From Pedobacter sp. MR2016-24 (lineage in GTDB: Bacteria; Bacteroidota; Bacteroidia; Sphingobacteriales; Sphingobacteriaceae): DNA of 64,000 bases. Below the pieces are notes generated by a model. The model worked only from the letters and a program-made list of their open reading frames with translations. It made no database searches and was not told the origin of the DNA. Each line of letters starts with the position of its first letter. Positions within the stretch are counted from its first letter, which is position 1. The translations under genes and the position numbers were made by a program. This document shows, one piece after another, positions 1 through 8,294 of the stretch. The stretch is from positions 372,001 through 436,000 of the forward strand of contig NZ_JAPIVO010000004.1 in assembly GCF_026239655.1 (NCBI RefSeq). The letters are read 5' to 3'.

Positions 1-1
1 T

Positions 2-376
2 GAAAACGCATTGAATCATTTCAGGCTTTATTTTTTTAGTCTGCCAGATTCTCCGCGGCGTACGGTGAAACACATCTCTTCACCCCTGCAAAAATCTACC
101 TGTAAAAGGCTGAATATGTTTTTACGCTGGATGGTGCGGAAGGATAATAATGGGGTGGACTTTGGGGTGTGGAACTCCATTAAGGCGGCCGACCTGATTT
201 GCCCTTGTGATGTGCATGTGGATAGGGTTGCGCGCAGACTGGAGATGATCACACGTAAACAAACCGACTGGAGAACTGCTGTTGAACTGACTGAAGAATT
301 GCGGAGGTTTGATCCTGCAGATCCGGTTAAATACGACTTTGCCTTATTCGGTCTCGGTGTAGAAGAAAAATTTTAA
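2..376 (+). CDS. TIGR02757 (DUF2400) family protein, C-terminal fragment
   Basis: The reading frame is open at the left edge, so this is the last 124 residues of a longer gene that starts outside the window. The fragment carries the conserved stretches KRLNMFLRWMVR, a GVDFGVW block and PCDVHVDRVAR, which match the C-terminal half of the DUF2400/TIGR02757 family. That family has a helix-hairpin-helix DNA-glycosylase-like fold but no established reaction. No signal peptide can be judged because the start is missing. The next gene begins 32 bases downstream on the same strand, so the two may be cotranscribed. An apparent TTG start at 11 is an artefact of the window edge. Confidence 0.75.
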   Translation, partial: ENALNHFRLYFFSLPDSPRRTVKHISSPLQKSTCKRLNMFLRWMVRKDNNGVDFGVWNSIKAADLICPCDVHVDRVARRLEMITRKQTDWRTAVELTEELRRFDPADPVKYDFALFGLGVEEKF

Positions 377-408
377 ATATTGCAGATGATCCTTATATTT
401 AATCTCAT

Positions 409-912
409 ATGGTAGTTTTTGAAGCTGAAATAGAGCGTTTTTCCAGGATGGGAGAAAAGACGGGCTGGACCTATGTGTTTGTACCCAAAGCGGTGGCACA
501 ACAGATTAAGGCCGATTGCAAAAAGAGCTACCGGGTTAAAGGAAAACTGGATCAGGTCAATGTTTCAGGAATGGCACTCGTCCCGATGGGCGAGGGCGAT
601 TTCATTATCGCACTGAAAACAAGCCTGCGCAGGGAATTAAAAAAAGAGGAGGGAGCCGTACTTCATCTGGAACTGGAAGAGGATCTGGACTTTAAAATTG
701 AGATGCCCGATGATCTTGAACTTTGTCTTTCAGACGATCCTCAACTCCTGGAAACCTTTCTGAAATTACCAAAATCGCACCGGAACTATTATATCAACTG
801 GCTCAACACGGCCAAAACAGAAGTCACCCGCACCAAACGGCTAACACAGATTGTTGTGGCTATGGATCAGAAAATGACTTTTGGGGAGATGATCAGATCG
901 AACAAAAGCTAG
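409..912 (+). CDS. DUF1905 / YdeI-OmpD-associated family protein
   Basis: This is a 167-residue cytoplasmic protein. Residues about 5-85 look like a DUF1905 domain (small beta-barrel, with a VFVPKAVAQQI block). The C-terminal 60 residues, with HRNYYINWLNTAKTEVTRTKR, match the helical YdeI/OmpD-associated domain that often follows DUF1905. Its biochemical role is unknown; the family has been linked loosely to stress and bacteriocin protection. There is no signal peptide or membrane segment. Its TAG stop overlaps the stop of the convergent glycosyltransferase gene inside the palindrome CTAG at 909-912. The domain assignment is fairly sure; the function is not. Confidence 0.7.
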   Translation: MVVFEAEIERFSRMGEKTGWTYVFVPKAVAQQIKADCKKSYRVKGKLDQVNVSGMALVPMGEGDFIIALKTSLRRELKKEEGAVLHLELEEDLDFKIEMPDDLELCLSDDPQLLETFLKLPKSHRNYYINWLNTAKTEVTRTKRLTQIVVAMDQKMTFGEMIRSNKS

Positions 913-1637
913 TTCCTTTTGTAATCCCTGAACCAGCTGTTCACTTTCATCTGGATTACACCTACAAAAGCTTCCCTGAAAATACTGGTGCTCATTTTTG
1001 AGGTGCCTTCAGTACGGTCAGTAAAGATAATCGGCACCTCAACTACATTGAAACCATATTTGATGGCTGTGAATTTCATCTCGATCTGGAAGGCATAACC
1101 TACAAACCTGATCTTATCCAGCGGGATAGTCTGCAATACGATTTTACGGTAACATTTAAAACCTGCAGTGGCATCCTGAATATTGATTCTGGTAATCATT
1201 CTTACATACATCGACGCAAAATAAGACATCAGCACCCTGCTCATAGGCCAGTTCACTACATTTACCCCTTTTACATAACGTGAGCCTATCGCTACGTCAG
1301 CCCCTTTGATACAGGCATCGCGCAAAGAAAGCAGATCATCCGGATTATGGGAGAAATCGGCATCCATCTCAAAAATGTATTCATAAGCATGTTTCAATGC
1401 CCATTTAAAACCATGGATATAGGCAGTTCCCAATCCCAGTTTGCCTTTTCTTTCCTCCAGATGTAAACCCTTAAACTGCGTCTGCAGCTGTTTTACAATT
1501 GCAGCTGTGCCATCAGGAGAACCGTCGTCAATAATAAGTACGTCAAAAGAGAAATCAAGACTGAATACTTTACGGATAATCCGCTCTATATTCTCTTTCT
1601 CATTGTAAGTTGGGATAATGACTATGCTGTCTGACAC
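909..1637 (-). CDS. Polyprenol monophosphomannose synthase-like glycosyltransferase (GT2)
   Basis: This is a 242-residue GT-A glycosyltransferase of the dolichol/polyprenol-phosphate mannose synthase type. It would transfer a hexose, probably mannose, from a nucleotide sugar to a polyprenyl phosphate at the cytoplasmic membrane face. Visible motifs are the N-terminal IIPTYNEKENI, DDGSPDGT with D37-D38, the metal-binding DAD at 92-94, GSRYVKG and TAGFKCYRK. The start is the GTG at 1635-1637, giving the family's usual N-terminus. An in-frame ATG at 1784 would run the coding sequence through a strong hairpin at 1734-1771 and add 49 unconserved residues. No C-terminal membrane domain is present, so this is the short soluble or peripheral form. 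Confidence 0.85.
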   Translation of the reverse strand: MSDSIVIIPTYNEKENIERIIRKVFSLDFSFDVLIIDDGSPDGTAAIVKQLQTQFKGLHLEERKGKLGLGTAYIHGFKWALKHAYEYIFEMDADFSHNPDDLLSLRDACIKGADVAIGSRYVKGVNVVNWPMSRVLMSYFASMYVRMITRINIQDATAGFKCYRKIVLQTIPLDKIRFVGYAFQIEMKFTAIKYGFNVVEVPIIFTDRTEGTSKMSTSIFREAFVGVIQMKVNSWFRDYKRN

Positions 1638-1733
1638 GCGGTGGTATAATTGAGTAAAAACTTGGCGAAAATATTGATTAAAAATGAATTGACATAAGCA
1701 TTTCGGATAATAGGACAAATATTGACCTCCTGA

Positions 1734-1771
1734 CACAGAAAAAGCTACCCCTGAGAGTAGCTTTTTCTGTG
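1734..1771 (-). terminator. Intrinsic terminator after the first POT gene
   Basis: A perfect 15-bp inverted repeat (1734-1748 and 1757-1771) encloses an 8-base loop. The stem contains A-run/T-run sides, so the reverse transcript has the arrangement GTAGC followed by TTTTT. It lies 18 bases beyond the stop of the POT transporter on the reverse strand and should end that transcript. It also argues against the long form of the glycosyltransferase gene. Confidence 0.8.
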
Positions 1772-1788
1772 ATAAGATGATCATGAAC

Positions 1789-3324
1789 CTAGGTAGTAGC
1801 GTTCATTGTATTTTGTAACCATTTGGTTAAAAGGAACAGGATAATGGAAGCTGCTCCGGCCATAAATACGAACAGCATAAAAAACTCATGCTGGTTGTGC
1901 ATTTCATAACCCAGGAACTGTGTTGCCTTAGCACCTTCAGGATATAATGAACTTAATTTTCCGGCCAGTACGTTTGCACCTGCATTAGCCAGAAACCATA
2001 CTGCCATCAGTAATGAAGAAAGTTTCAGCGGTGAAAGTTTGTTTACCAGTGATAATCCGATAGGTGATAAACACAATTCACCCCAGGTATGGAAAGCATA
2101 CATACCCACAAGGAAGATCATACTTACTTTAACACCAGCACCAACGTCTTTAACACCTGTTGCAATGATCAGGTATCCCAATGCCAGCAGCATTAATCCC
2201 AATGCCATTTTTGTAGGTGCAGAAGGTTCTTTTTTACCTAATTTCACCCATAACCAGGCAAGCACAGGTGCAAAAACGACTACGAAAATAGAGTTCAGTG
2301 ACTGGAAGAAGCTTGAAGGAACCGTCCAGAAACCCAGATCCCTTTGTGTCTGTTCTTCTGCAAAGAAAGTTAATGACGCACCTGCCTGCTCAAACGCACT
2401 CCAGAAGAATAACACGAAGAAGGCAAGAATGAAAATAACCAGTATCTTCTTTTTCTCTACTCTGGACAAGGTTTTATCAGTAAAAATCATGATCGCGATA
2501 CCCACTACAGCGGCCAGTAAAAGGTAACTCAGATAACTTACCATCGTTGCATCTACATATAGCATACCTACACATAAAGCAGAAAAAGCGAATAAGCCCA
2601 GGTATACAAATACCGGAGATACGTCTGTTTTCAATGATTCTGGTTTTAATCCCAGCAGATTACCGTCCGGATCACGAACATATTTGTCTCTCAGTTTGAT
2701 AAACACTATTACACCCAGTACCATTGCGATAGACGCAGCCAAAAAGCCCCATTTAAAGTCGGCCGGATTACCAGTATCTCCAAAATTTCCGCAGATAATC
2801 GGACCCAATGCACCACCCACATTAATACCCATATAGAATATCGTATAAGCTGCATCTTTTCTCCGGTCGTTCGGTTTATACAACTGGCCTACCATCGAGG
2901 AAATATTTGGTTTGAAGAAGCCGTTACCAGAGATCATAAAGCCAAGTCCTGTAAAAAACAGGAAGGTAGACATAGCGGGGGCGGTTTGATACAGCGAGGC
3001 GCAGAAGAATAAAATCAGCTCTCCCAATGCCATCAGGATACCTCCCGTAACAATAGATCTTCTGTTACCCCAGTACCTGTCGGCAATAAAACCGCCGATT
3101 AAAGGGGTCAGGTAAACTAAACCGGTATAACTTCCATATAAATTTGACGCGAAGGCCTTGTCAAATAATAATGCCTTGGTCATGAAAAGAACCAGAATTG
3201 CACGCATACCGTAATAATTGAAACGTTCCCACATTTCGGTAGCGAACAGCACGTATAATCCCTTTGGATGGCCTTGTTCAGCACTGTCTAGTTGCTCCGG
3301 CTTAAGGATTTCAGATTGATCCAT
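1789..3324 (-). CDS. POT/PTR2 family proton-coupled peptide transporter
   Basis: This 511-residue inner-membrane protein belongs to the proton-dependent oligopeptide transporter branch of the major facilitator superfamily. It would import di- and tripeptides with protons. The diagnostic ExxERFxYYG motif is intact at residues 30-39 (E30, E33, R34, Y37-Y38-G39), and the PTR2 signature FYMGINVGGALGP lies near residue 170. About 12-14 hydrophobic segments are visible. It is the downstream member of a tandem pair with a paralogue 70 bases upstream on the same strand. The transcript likely ends at the hairpin at 1734-1771. The substrate within the di/tripeptide class cannot be read from sequence. 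Confidence 0.9.
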   Translation of the reverse strand: MDQSEILKPEQLDSAEQGHPKGLYVLFATEMWERFNYYGMRAILVLFMTKALLFDKAFASNLYGSYTGLVYLTPLIGGFIADRYWGNRRSIVTGGILMALGELILFFCASLYQTAPAMSTFLFFTGLGFMISGNGFFKPNISSMVGQLYKPNDRRKDAAYTIFYMGINVGGALGPIICGNFGDTGNPADFKWGFLAASIAMVLGVIVFIKLRDKYVRDPDGNLLGLKPESLKTDVSPVFVYLGLFAFSALCVGMLYVDATMVSYLSYLLLAAVVGIAIMIFTDKTLSRVEKKKILVIFILAFFVLFFWSAFEQAGASLTFFAEEQTQRDLGFWTVPSSFFQSLNSIFVVVFAPVLAWLWVKLGKKEPSAPTKMALGLMLLALGYLIIATGVKDVGAGVKVSMIFLVGMYAFHTWGELCLSPIGLSLVNKLSPLKLSSLLMAVWFLANAGANVLAGKLSSLYPEGAKATQFLGYEMHNQHEFFMLFVFMAGAASIILFLLTKWLQNTMNATT

Positions 3325-3394
3325 AGTGTTTGTTGTGTTTTTTTGTTAAATAATATTTTGCAAATTAATTGTATTTACTCATTCCTCTTCGTAA

Positions 3395-5056
3395 CTATTT
3401 TATGCCTTTTTCCCTCATGATGCCGTTCAGCCATTTCAACAGGAAAAAAGCAATAATTGCAGAGAATAATAAAAGACTGAAGTTCACCCAGAAAAAGTTG
3501 GTTTTATCTTCATAAGTATCCCATAAAGTCGCCAGTACCCCGGATAGCTTGTTTCCTATGGAGGTGGATAGGAACCAACCACCCATCATCAGGGAGGTAA
3601 TCCTTGTGGGACTTAGTTTGGAGACCAGAGATAAACCCATCGGACTTAAAAATAACTCTCCTATGGTAATCACACCGTAACTGGCAACCAGCCATAATAC
3701 GGATACCTTTTCTGTGCCATTGCCGCCGGAATAAACCGCACCGATCATCACCAATACGGATAAGGCTGAAATGAAGAGGCCGAAAGCAATTTTTGTAGCG
3801 GTAGACGGTTCCTGGTTTCTTTTGCGCAGCCAGGTAAAAAATGCGACCACCAGTGGAGTAAGCAGGATCACCCATCCCGGGTTGATCGACTGACTAAGGT
3901 TAGTCGCCCATACCTCGATTTTGCTGCCTTCCGCGGGAAGCTTGTCCGCAGCTATATTTCTGAAATAAACCGGGTAATTGTATTCTTTTAATACAACTCC
4001 GTTTTCTTTTTGCAGTCGGAATGCTTTATCGTAAACCGGTACAGAGTCTTTTTCGAACGTTATATTTTGAGATAAACTTAGTGTAGAGAATGTTTTTTCG
4101 GCTATCGGATGTTCCAGATGGCGATCCGTATAACGGTCGGCCCAGGTATTCAAGGCCGTACCATTCTGTTTAAATACGGCCCAGAACAAAATCACCACTG
4201 CAAAGATCGTCAGCAGCGCGGCAATTGGTTTTTTCTCTTCCTTACTGGCTTTTGCCAATAATGAGCTGTAGAAATAGATCACGGGAATACAGGCAAAAAT
4301 AAATGCATCAGTAGAAGTAGAGCCTACCAGCGGGTGACCCAATAATCTTACCGGCAATATCCATCCTATGATACCTGCAACAATTGAAGGAACAAGGATC
4401 ACCAGTACAATTTTCAGGAATGACATATCACCTTCCTGAACGCCTTTTTTTACATCGAACTCACGGTAATGTTTCAGTCCGGCAATAAATACTGCCACGC
4501 CGATAAACATCCCTATGCCGGCAGCAATAAATGCAAATCCCCAGCCCAGCAGGATGTATAAAATAGCACCGAAAAAGTTACAGATAAAAGCTCCCACATT
4601 GATACCCATATAGAAAATGTTGTATCCTTCATCCTTTTTATCCTGATAAAGCGGCGTAGAGTAGATATTACCCAGCAGGGTAGAAATATTAGGTTTGAAA
4701 AATCCGTTACCCAGGATCACCAGTGTCATCGAGATATACAGGACAGGCAAACTGTGCACGGCCATTAAACAATAACCCAGCCCCATCATAATGCCACCCG
4801 TAATGATTGATCTGGCATAACCGAAATACCTGTCTGCAATTAAGCCCCCTAAAAAGGGAGTAAGAAATACCAGTGCGATAAAAGTTCCATAGAGGTCGGC
4901 CGATTCTGCCTCAGTCATGGAAAACCCGGCCTTTACATCTTTCAGATAGAGTGTGAAGATCCCTATCATTAAATAGTATCCGAAACGTTCCCACATTTCA
5001 GATAAAAAAAGAAAAGTCAATCCTTTAGGATGCTTAACCGTAATGGTTTCAGTCAT
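3395..5056 (-). CDS. POT/PTR2 family transporter with a long internal loop
   Basis: This 553-residue paralogue of the downstream POT transporter also predicts about 12-14 membrane segments. The N-terminal motif is E20-x-x-E23-R24-F25-x-Y27-Y28, but the following glycine is leucine. The PTR2 signature FYMGINVGAFICN is present near residue 150. It differs from its neighbour by a hydrophilic stretch of roughly 90 residues (about 303-392) between two central transmembrane segments, probably a loop on the periplasmic side. Peptide import is the family role, but the altered motif and loop could shift substrate range. The spacing of 70 bases to the second POT gene suggests a shared transcript. Confidence 0.87.
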   Translation of the reverse strand: MTETITVKHPKGLTFLFLSEMWERFGYYLMIGIFTLYLKDVKAGFSMTEAESADLYGTFIALVFLTPFLGGLIADRYFGYARSIITGGIMMGLGYCLMAVHSLPVLYISMTLVILGNGFFKPNISTLLGNIYSTPLYQDKKDEGYNIFYMGINVGAFICNFFGAILYILLGWGFAFIAAGIGMFIGVAVFIAGLKHYREFDVKKGVQEGDMSFLKIVLVILVPSIVAGIIGWILPVRLLGHPLVGSTSTDAFIFACIPVIYFYSSLLAKASKEEKKPIAALLTIFAVVILFWAVFKQNGTALNTWADRYTDRHLEHPIAEKTFSTLSLSQNITFEKDSVPVYDKAFRLQKENGVVLKEYNYPVYFRNIAADKLPAEGSKIEVWATNLSQSINPGWVILLTPLVVAFFTWLRKRNQEPSTATKIAFGLFISALSVLVMIGAVYSGGNGTEKVSVLWLVASYGVITIGELFLSPMGLSLVSKLSPTRITSLMMGGWFLSTSIGNKLSGVLATLWDTYEDKTNFFWVNFSLLLFSAIIAFFLLKWLNGIMREKGIK

Positions 5057-5161
5057 TAATTTCTATATACTATTTGTGTGTTCACAAGATAATGCAAGGC
5101 GCAATATAGGCACATAGAGGCATACTCGCAAATTATAATAAGAGGTACAGGCTATTTAACA

Positions 5162-6073
5162 CTAGAATTTCTTTGTAACAGGCGGGTTCTTCATTTTAGG
5201 ATCCACATAAAAATCATCCAGTGCTGACGGTGAATTTTTCAATTCTATGTCCTCCATCAGTTTTAGTTTGTTGCCGATCAGCCTGTAACCATCAAAGCTG
5301 GAATCTGAAGCATAATATTCAAAATTTCCAGCCATATTCGGATCAAAAGGTGCAAGATGATCAAACACAATCATTCCCTCCGCCTTGTCCAGTCGCAGGG
5401 TCATAGAATTCAGCTTATTGTATTCGAAAACGATGCGGTTTTTGGCGGCTATACCCACGCTGTCCTGAAATACAGGCTTGCCAAATTCTATTCCGTCATT
5501 TACAAACGAAAGAATGTCGATCACCTTTTTTGACGTTTTTTTATTGTTGCCTTTCCAACCCAGCAAGGCATAAAACGGATTGCTGCCGTTGACCAGTAAT
5601 GGCACAATTTCATAATACCTGGCGCCGAACCAGTTTTTATTGGTCGTAATTATATTGGGATCTGAAATCTCTGCAGTGCCATCAATCAAGGGGTACAGTT
5701 TCAGCTTGCCATCTTTGGTGCTCAGTTGAATGGTGCCAAAAAAACGATAAGTGCCATCATCTGCCGGTACATACCAGGAGAAGATCCGGAAAGCATGGTC
5801 GGGCGATTCTACCACAGAAATCATCCGCAGTGAATCGAAACCATAGTGGAACGAATGCGGCGTTTTCAGGGCGCCGACCAGCATTTTGATGAATTTTGCG
5901 TTCTGATCAAAACGTTCTGTATTGCCGGCAGCATTAAATAACTTTGAGGCAGATAAGACCAGTGAATCCTGGTACTTGTTCAGCACGGCTTTCTGCGCGG
6001 GTAATATGGTTTGTGCACCAACTTTAGTCAGCACACAAACCAGTATTAAAAATGAGCTTAAAAATTTATTCAT
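5162..6073 (-). CDS. Secreted hypothetical protein
   Basis: The protein has 303 residues and a clear N-terminal signal peptide (MNKFLSSFLILVCVLTKVGAQ, cleavage near residue 20), so it is probably periplasmic. The remainder is soluble, with no membrane segment and no motif I recognise. It has a beta-rich pattern with GWKGNNKKTSKKVIDIL in the middle. Similar uncharacterised proteins are common in Sphingobacteriaceae, but I cannot assign a family. Its ATG overlaps the TAA of the thiolase gene by one base (TAATG on the reverse strand), which suggests translational coupling, although no functional link with a thiolase is obvious. Confidence 0.65.
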   Translation of the reverse strand: MNKFLSSFLILVCVLTKVGAQTILPAQKAVLNKYQDSLVLSASKLFNAAGNTERFDQNAKFIKMLVGALKTPHSFHYGFDSLRMISVVESPDHAFRIFSWYVPADDGTYRFFGTIQLSTKDGKLKLYPLIDGTAEISDPNIITTNKNWFGARYYEIVPLLVNGSNPFYALLGWKGNNKKTSKKVIDILSFVNDGIEFGKPVFQDSVGIAAKNRIVFEYNKLNSMTLRLDKAEGMIVFDHLAPFDPNMAGNFEYYASDSSFDGYRLIGNKLKLMEDIELKNSPSALDDFYVDPKMKNPPVTKKF

Positions 6074-7251
6074 TAATTTAATTTTTCTATCACTATTGCA
6101 CTGGCACCGCCACCACCATTACAGATGCCGGCAACGCCGATTTTACCATTGTTCTGATCCAGCACAGCCAGCAGTGTAACCACTATCCTTGCTCCCGAAG
6201 CACCCAGCGGATGTCCCAGGGCCACCGCACCACCATTGATATTAACGATATCCTCAGATAAACCTAATTGCTGATTATTCGCCAAAGAAACCACAGCAAA
6301 AGCTTCATTTATTTCGAAAAAGTCCACCTCTCCAATTTCTTTTCCCGCACGTTTTAAAGCGAGTGGGATTGCTTTTGCAGGACTGGTCGTAAACCATTCC
6401 GGTGCCTGTTGTGCATCTGCATAACCTAAAATCCTGGCCAGCGGTTTCAATCCTAATTCCCTTGCTTTGTCGGCACTCATCAATACCAATGCCGCCGCGC
6501 CATCATTTAACGTAGATGCATTCGCTGCGGTAACCGTTCCCTCTTTTGCAAATACGGGTTTTAACCCTGGTATTTTATCAAAATTTACGGCGAATGGTTC
6601 ATCATCTTTAGTCACCATTGTGGTGGTTCCTTTCCGGTCTTTCACCTCCACAGAGATAATTTCTGCATCAAACTGGCCATTTTCCTGTGCAGCCTGTGCT
6701 CTTTTATAAGAACTGATGGCATAGGCATCCTGGTCAGTGCGACTAATTTCGCAGGTTGCAGCGCAAAGTTCTGCAGCTGAACCCATGTGATAATCGTTAT
6801 ACACGTCCCACAGACCGTCTTTTACCAATCCATCTGTGAGCTGACCGTGACCTAACCTATAGCCTGTTCTTGCCTTGTCCAAATAGAAAGGCACATTGCT
6901 CATACTTTCCATTCCACCGGCAACTATAATGTCACTTTCACCCAATGCGATGCTTTGAGCAGCAAGCATGATCGCTTTTGTACCAGACGCGCACACTTTA
7001 TTTATTGTAGTAGCGGGTAAATCCGGTAATCCGGCATATTTTGCTGCCTGTGTAGCAGGAGCCTGACCAAGATTGGCTGATAAAACATTACCCATATATA
7101 CCTCCTGCACATCTTCAGGCTTGATGCCTGCTTTTTCAACAGCAGCTTTGATGGCCAGTCCGCCCAGTTGTGTGGCAGAAAAAGTCGACAGAGAACCACC
7201 AAAGCTTCCGATTGGTGTTCTTAAAGCTGATACTATAACTACTTCTTTCAT
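6073..7251 (-). CDS. Acetyl-CoA C-acetyltransferase (thiolase)
   Basis: This 392-residue cytoplasmic thiolase catalyses the reversible condensation of two acetyl-CoA to acetoacetyl-CoA, or the last step of beta-oxidation. The full catalytic set is visible: nucleophile Cys87 in NKVCASGTKA, the GGMESMSNVPF block, NEAFAV, the GHPLGASGAR histidine motif and the C-terminal CNGGGG cysteine motif. The length matches biosynthetic and degradative short-chain thiolases. It is the first gene of a two-gene reverse unit with the secreted hypothetical protein. A TAGATTTG sequence 27-34 bases upstream resembles the Bacteroidota -7 box. Chain-length preference cannot be decided from sequence. Confidence 0.92.
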   Translation of the reverse strand: MKEVVIVSALRTPIGSFGGSLSTFSATQLGGLAIKAAVEKAGIKPEDVQEVYMGNVLSANLGQAPATQAAKYAGLPDLPATTINKVCASGTKAIMLAAQSIALGESDIIVAGGMESMSNVPFYLDKARTGYRLGHGQLTDGLVKDGLWDVYNDYHMGSAAELCAATCEISRTDQDAYAISSYKRAQAAQENGQFDAEIISVEVKDRKGTTTMVTKDDEPFAVNFDKIPGLKPVFAKEGTVTAANASTLNDGAAALVLMSADKARELGLKPLARILGYADAQQAPEWFTTSPAKAIPLALKRAGKEIGEVDFFEINEAFAVVSLANNQQLGLSEDIVNINGGAVALGHPLGASGARIVVTLLAVLDQNNGKIGVAGICNGGGGASAIVIEKLN

Positions 7252-7277
7252 TTGTCTCTATTAAATTTGGTTAAGGG

Positions 7278-7285
7278 CAAATCTA
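7278..7285 (-). promoter_or_regulatory. Possible -7 promoter box for the thiolase gene
   Basis: Read on the reverse strand, this is TAGATTTG, an exact match to the Bacteroidota TAnnTTTG box, 27 bases before the thiolase ATG. No convincing TTG -33 element lies at the expected distance, so it is a weak call. Confidence 0.3.
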
Positions 7286-7454
7286 GTAATTTAAAATTTG
7301 CTCATCCGCTTATTCTAATAACATTTATTGATGTGCATTTTTTACGCAGCAGGCCTCATACCCTATAAAGGAAAAATATATTTAAATAAAAATATAAATG
7401 TCTTTAGGATGGAGGATAAAAAAATAGCACTGTTTAATAAATCACCTGAAGGAC

Positions 7455-8027
7455 ATGCCACGTGTTGAGCTAAATTATTGTACTGAAGCAGAATTGGTAG
7501 AAAAAATCGCCTCTGGCGATGAACGGGCTTTCGAACAATTATATAGGATTTATAACACTAAAGTATATGATTATCTCAGAAAACTGACCAGGGATAATGA
7601 TCTCACTGAAGAGTTGCTCCAGCAGGTATTTGTGAAAGTATGGGAAAAGCGGAGTATGCTGAATGCTGATAAACTATTCGTGTGTTACCTGTACCGGATG
7701 TCAGAGAATCTGGTAATGGATTTCCACCGGAAGGCCAGACGTGATAAAAAGGCAATGGAAGCGCTTTTGCTGGTGGCCTCAGAGCTGATTGCAGGACCAA
7801 TAGAAACAATAATTTCAAAAGAAGACGATGGTTTGCTGCAACAGGCAATCAATAAATTACCACCGCAGCGAATGAAAATTTTTGTGCTTTGTAAACTTGA
7901 AGGGAAGTCGTACGAAGAGGTAGGTGCTTTACTGGGCATTTCCACATCCACTATAAGTGATCATATTGTAAAAGCAACAAAATCAATAAAAACCAGTTTG
8001 CTGGCCTCCATGAATGTTGCAGGTTAA
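7455..8027 (+). CDS. ECF-type RNA polymerase sigma factor
   Basis: This is a 190-residue sigma-70 family protein of the extracytoplasmic function type, as expanded in Bacteroidota. Region 2 (about residues 20-85: ERAFEQLYRIY, then ELLQQVFVKVWEKR) would bind core polymerase and the -10 element. Region 4 (about 130-185: INKLPPQRMKIF, then SYEEVGALLGISTSTISDH) is a helix-turn-helix for the -35 element. Most Bacteroidota FecI-like sigma genes are followed by a FecR-type anti-sigma gene and a SusC gene. Here a terminator and an LD-carboxypeptidase follow, so the partner is encoded elsewhere or absent. Its regulon cannot be deduced. Confidence 0.88.
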   Translation: MPRVELNYCTEAELVEKIASGDERAFEQLYRIYNTKVYDYLRKLTRDNDLTEELLQQVFVKVWEKRSMLNADKLFVCYLYRMSENLVMDFHRKARRDKKAMEALLLVASELIAGPIETIISKEDDGLLQQAINKLPPQRMKIFVLCKLEGKSYEEVGALLGISTSTISDHIVKATKSIKTSLLASMNVAG

Positions 8028-8198
8028 CAAAAGGATTTTTTTTAAAAAATAAAAAAGAGAGCAGAGTAAAACGGAGAGTTGAGCGTATTCACATAAAAGA
8101 AGGATATTCAAGAAGATAGCAGAGGCATATCATTCTGCATAAAGAGATTGCTTTTCGCGTTTGCAGCGTTAGCAAGTTTAGGTAAATAGTTAATAATA

Positions 8199-8239
8199 CA
8201 TAGCCGGTGTGTGTGGATGCAACACCGGCTATGCTTTTT
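8199..8239 (+). terminator. Intrinsic terminator after the sigma factor gene
   Basis: A perfect 12-bp stem (8199-8210 with 8222-8233) encloses an 11-base loop and is followed by CTTTTT. It ends the sigma-factor transcript. It also rules out a long upstream start for the LD-carboxypeptidase, whose open frame extends through it. Confidence 0.85.
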
Positions 8240-8294
8240 CCAGAAGCCGGCAATTCATTCCTTATTTGTATTATTGTCTATCGCAGGCTTTACT

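Noticed and set aside
1638..1784. Longer N-terminus for the GT2 gene
   Set aside because: It would place coding sequence over the strong terminator of the POT gene, and the extra residues are unlike the family.
2039..2527. 162-codon open frame on the + strand
   Set aside because: Antisense to the well-conserved POT transporter; composition is that of a shadow frame and no domain is recognisable.
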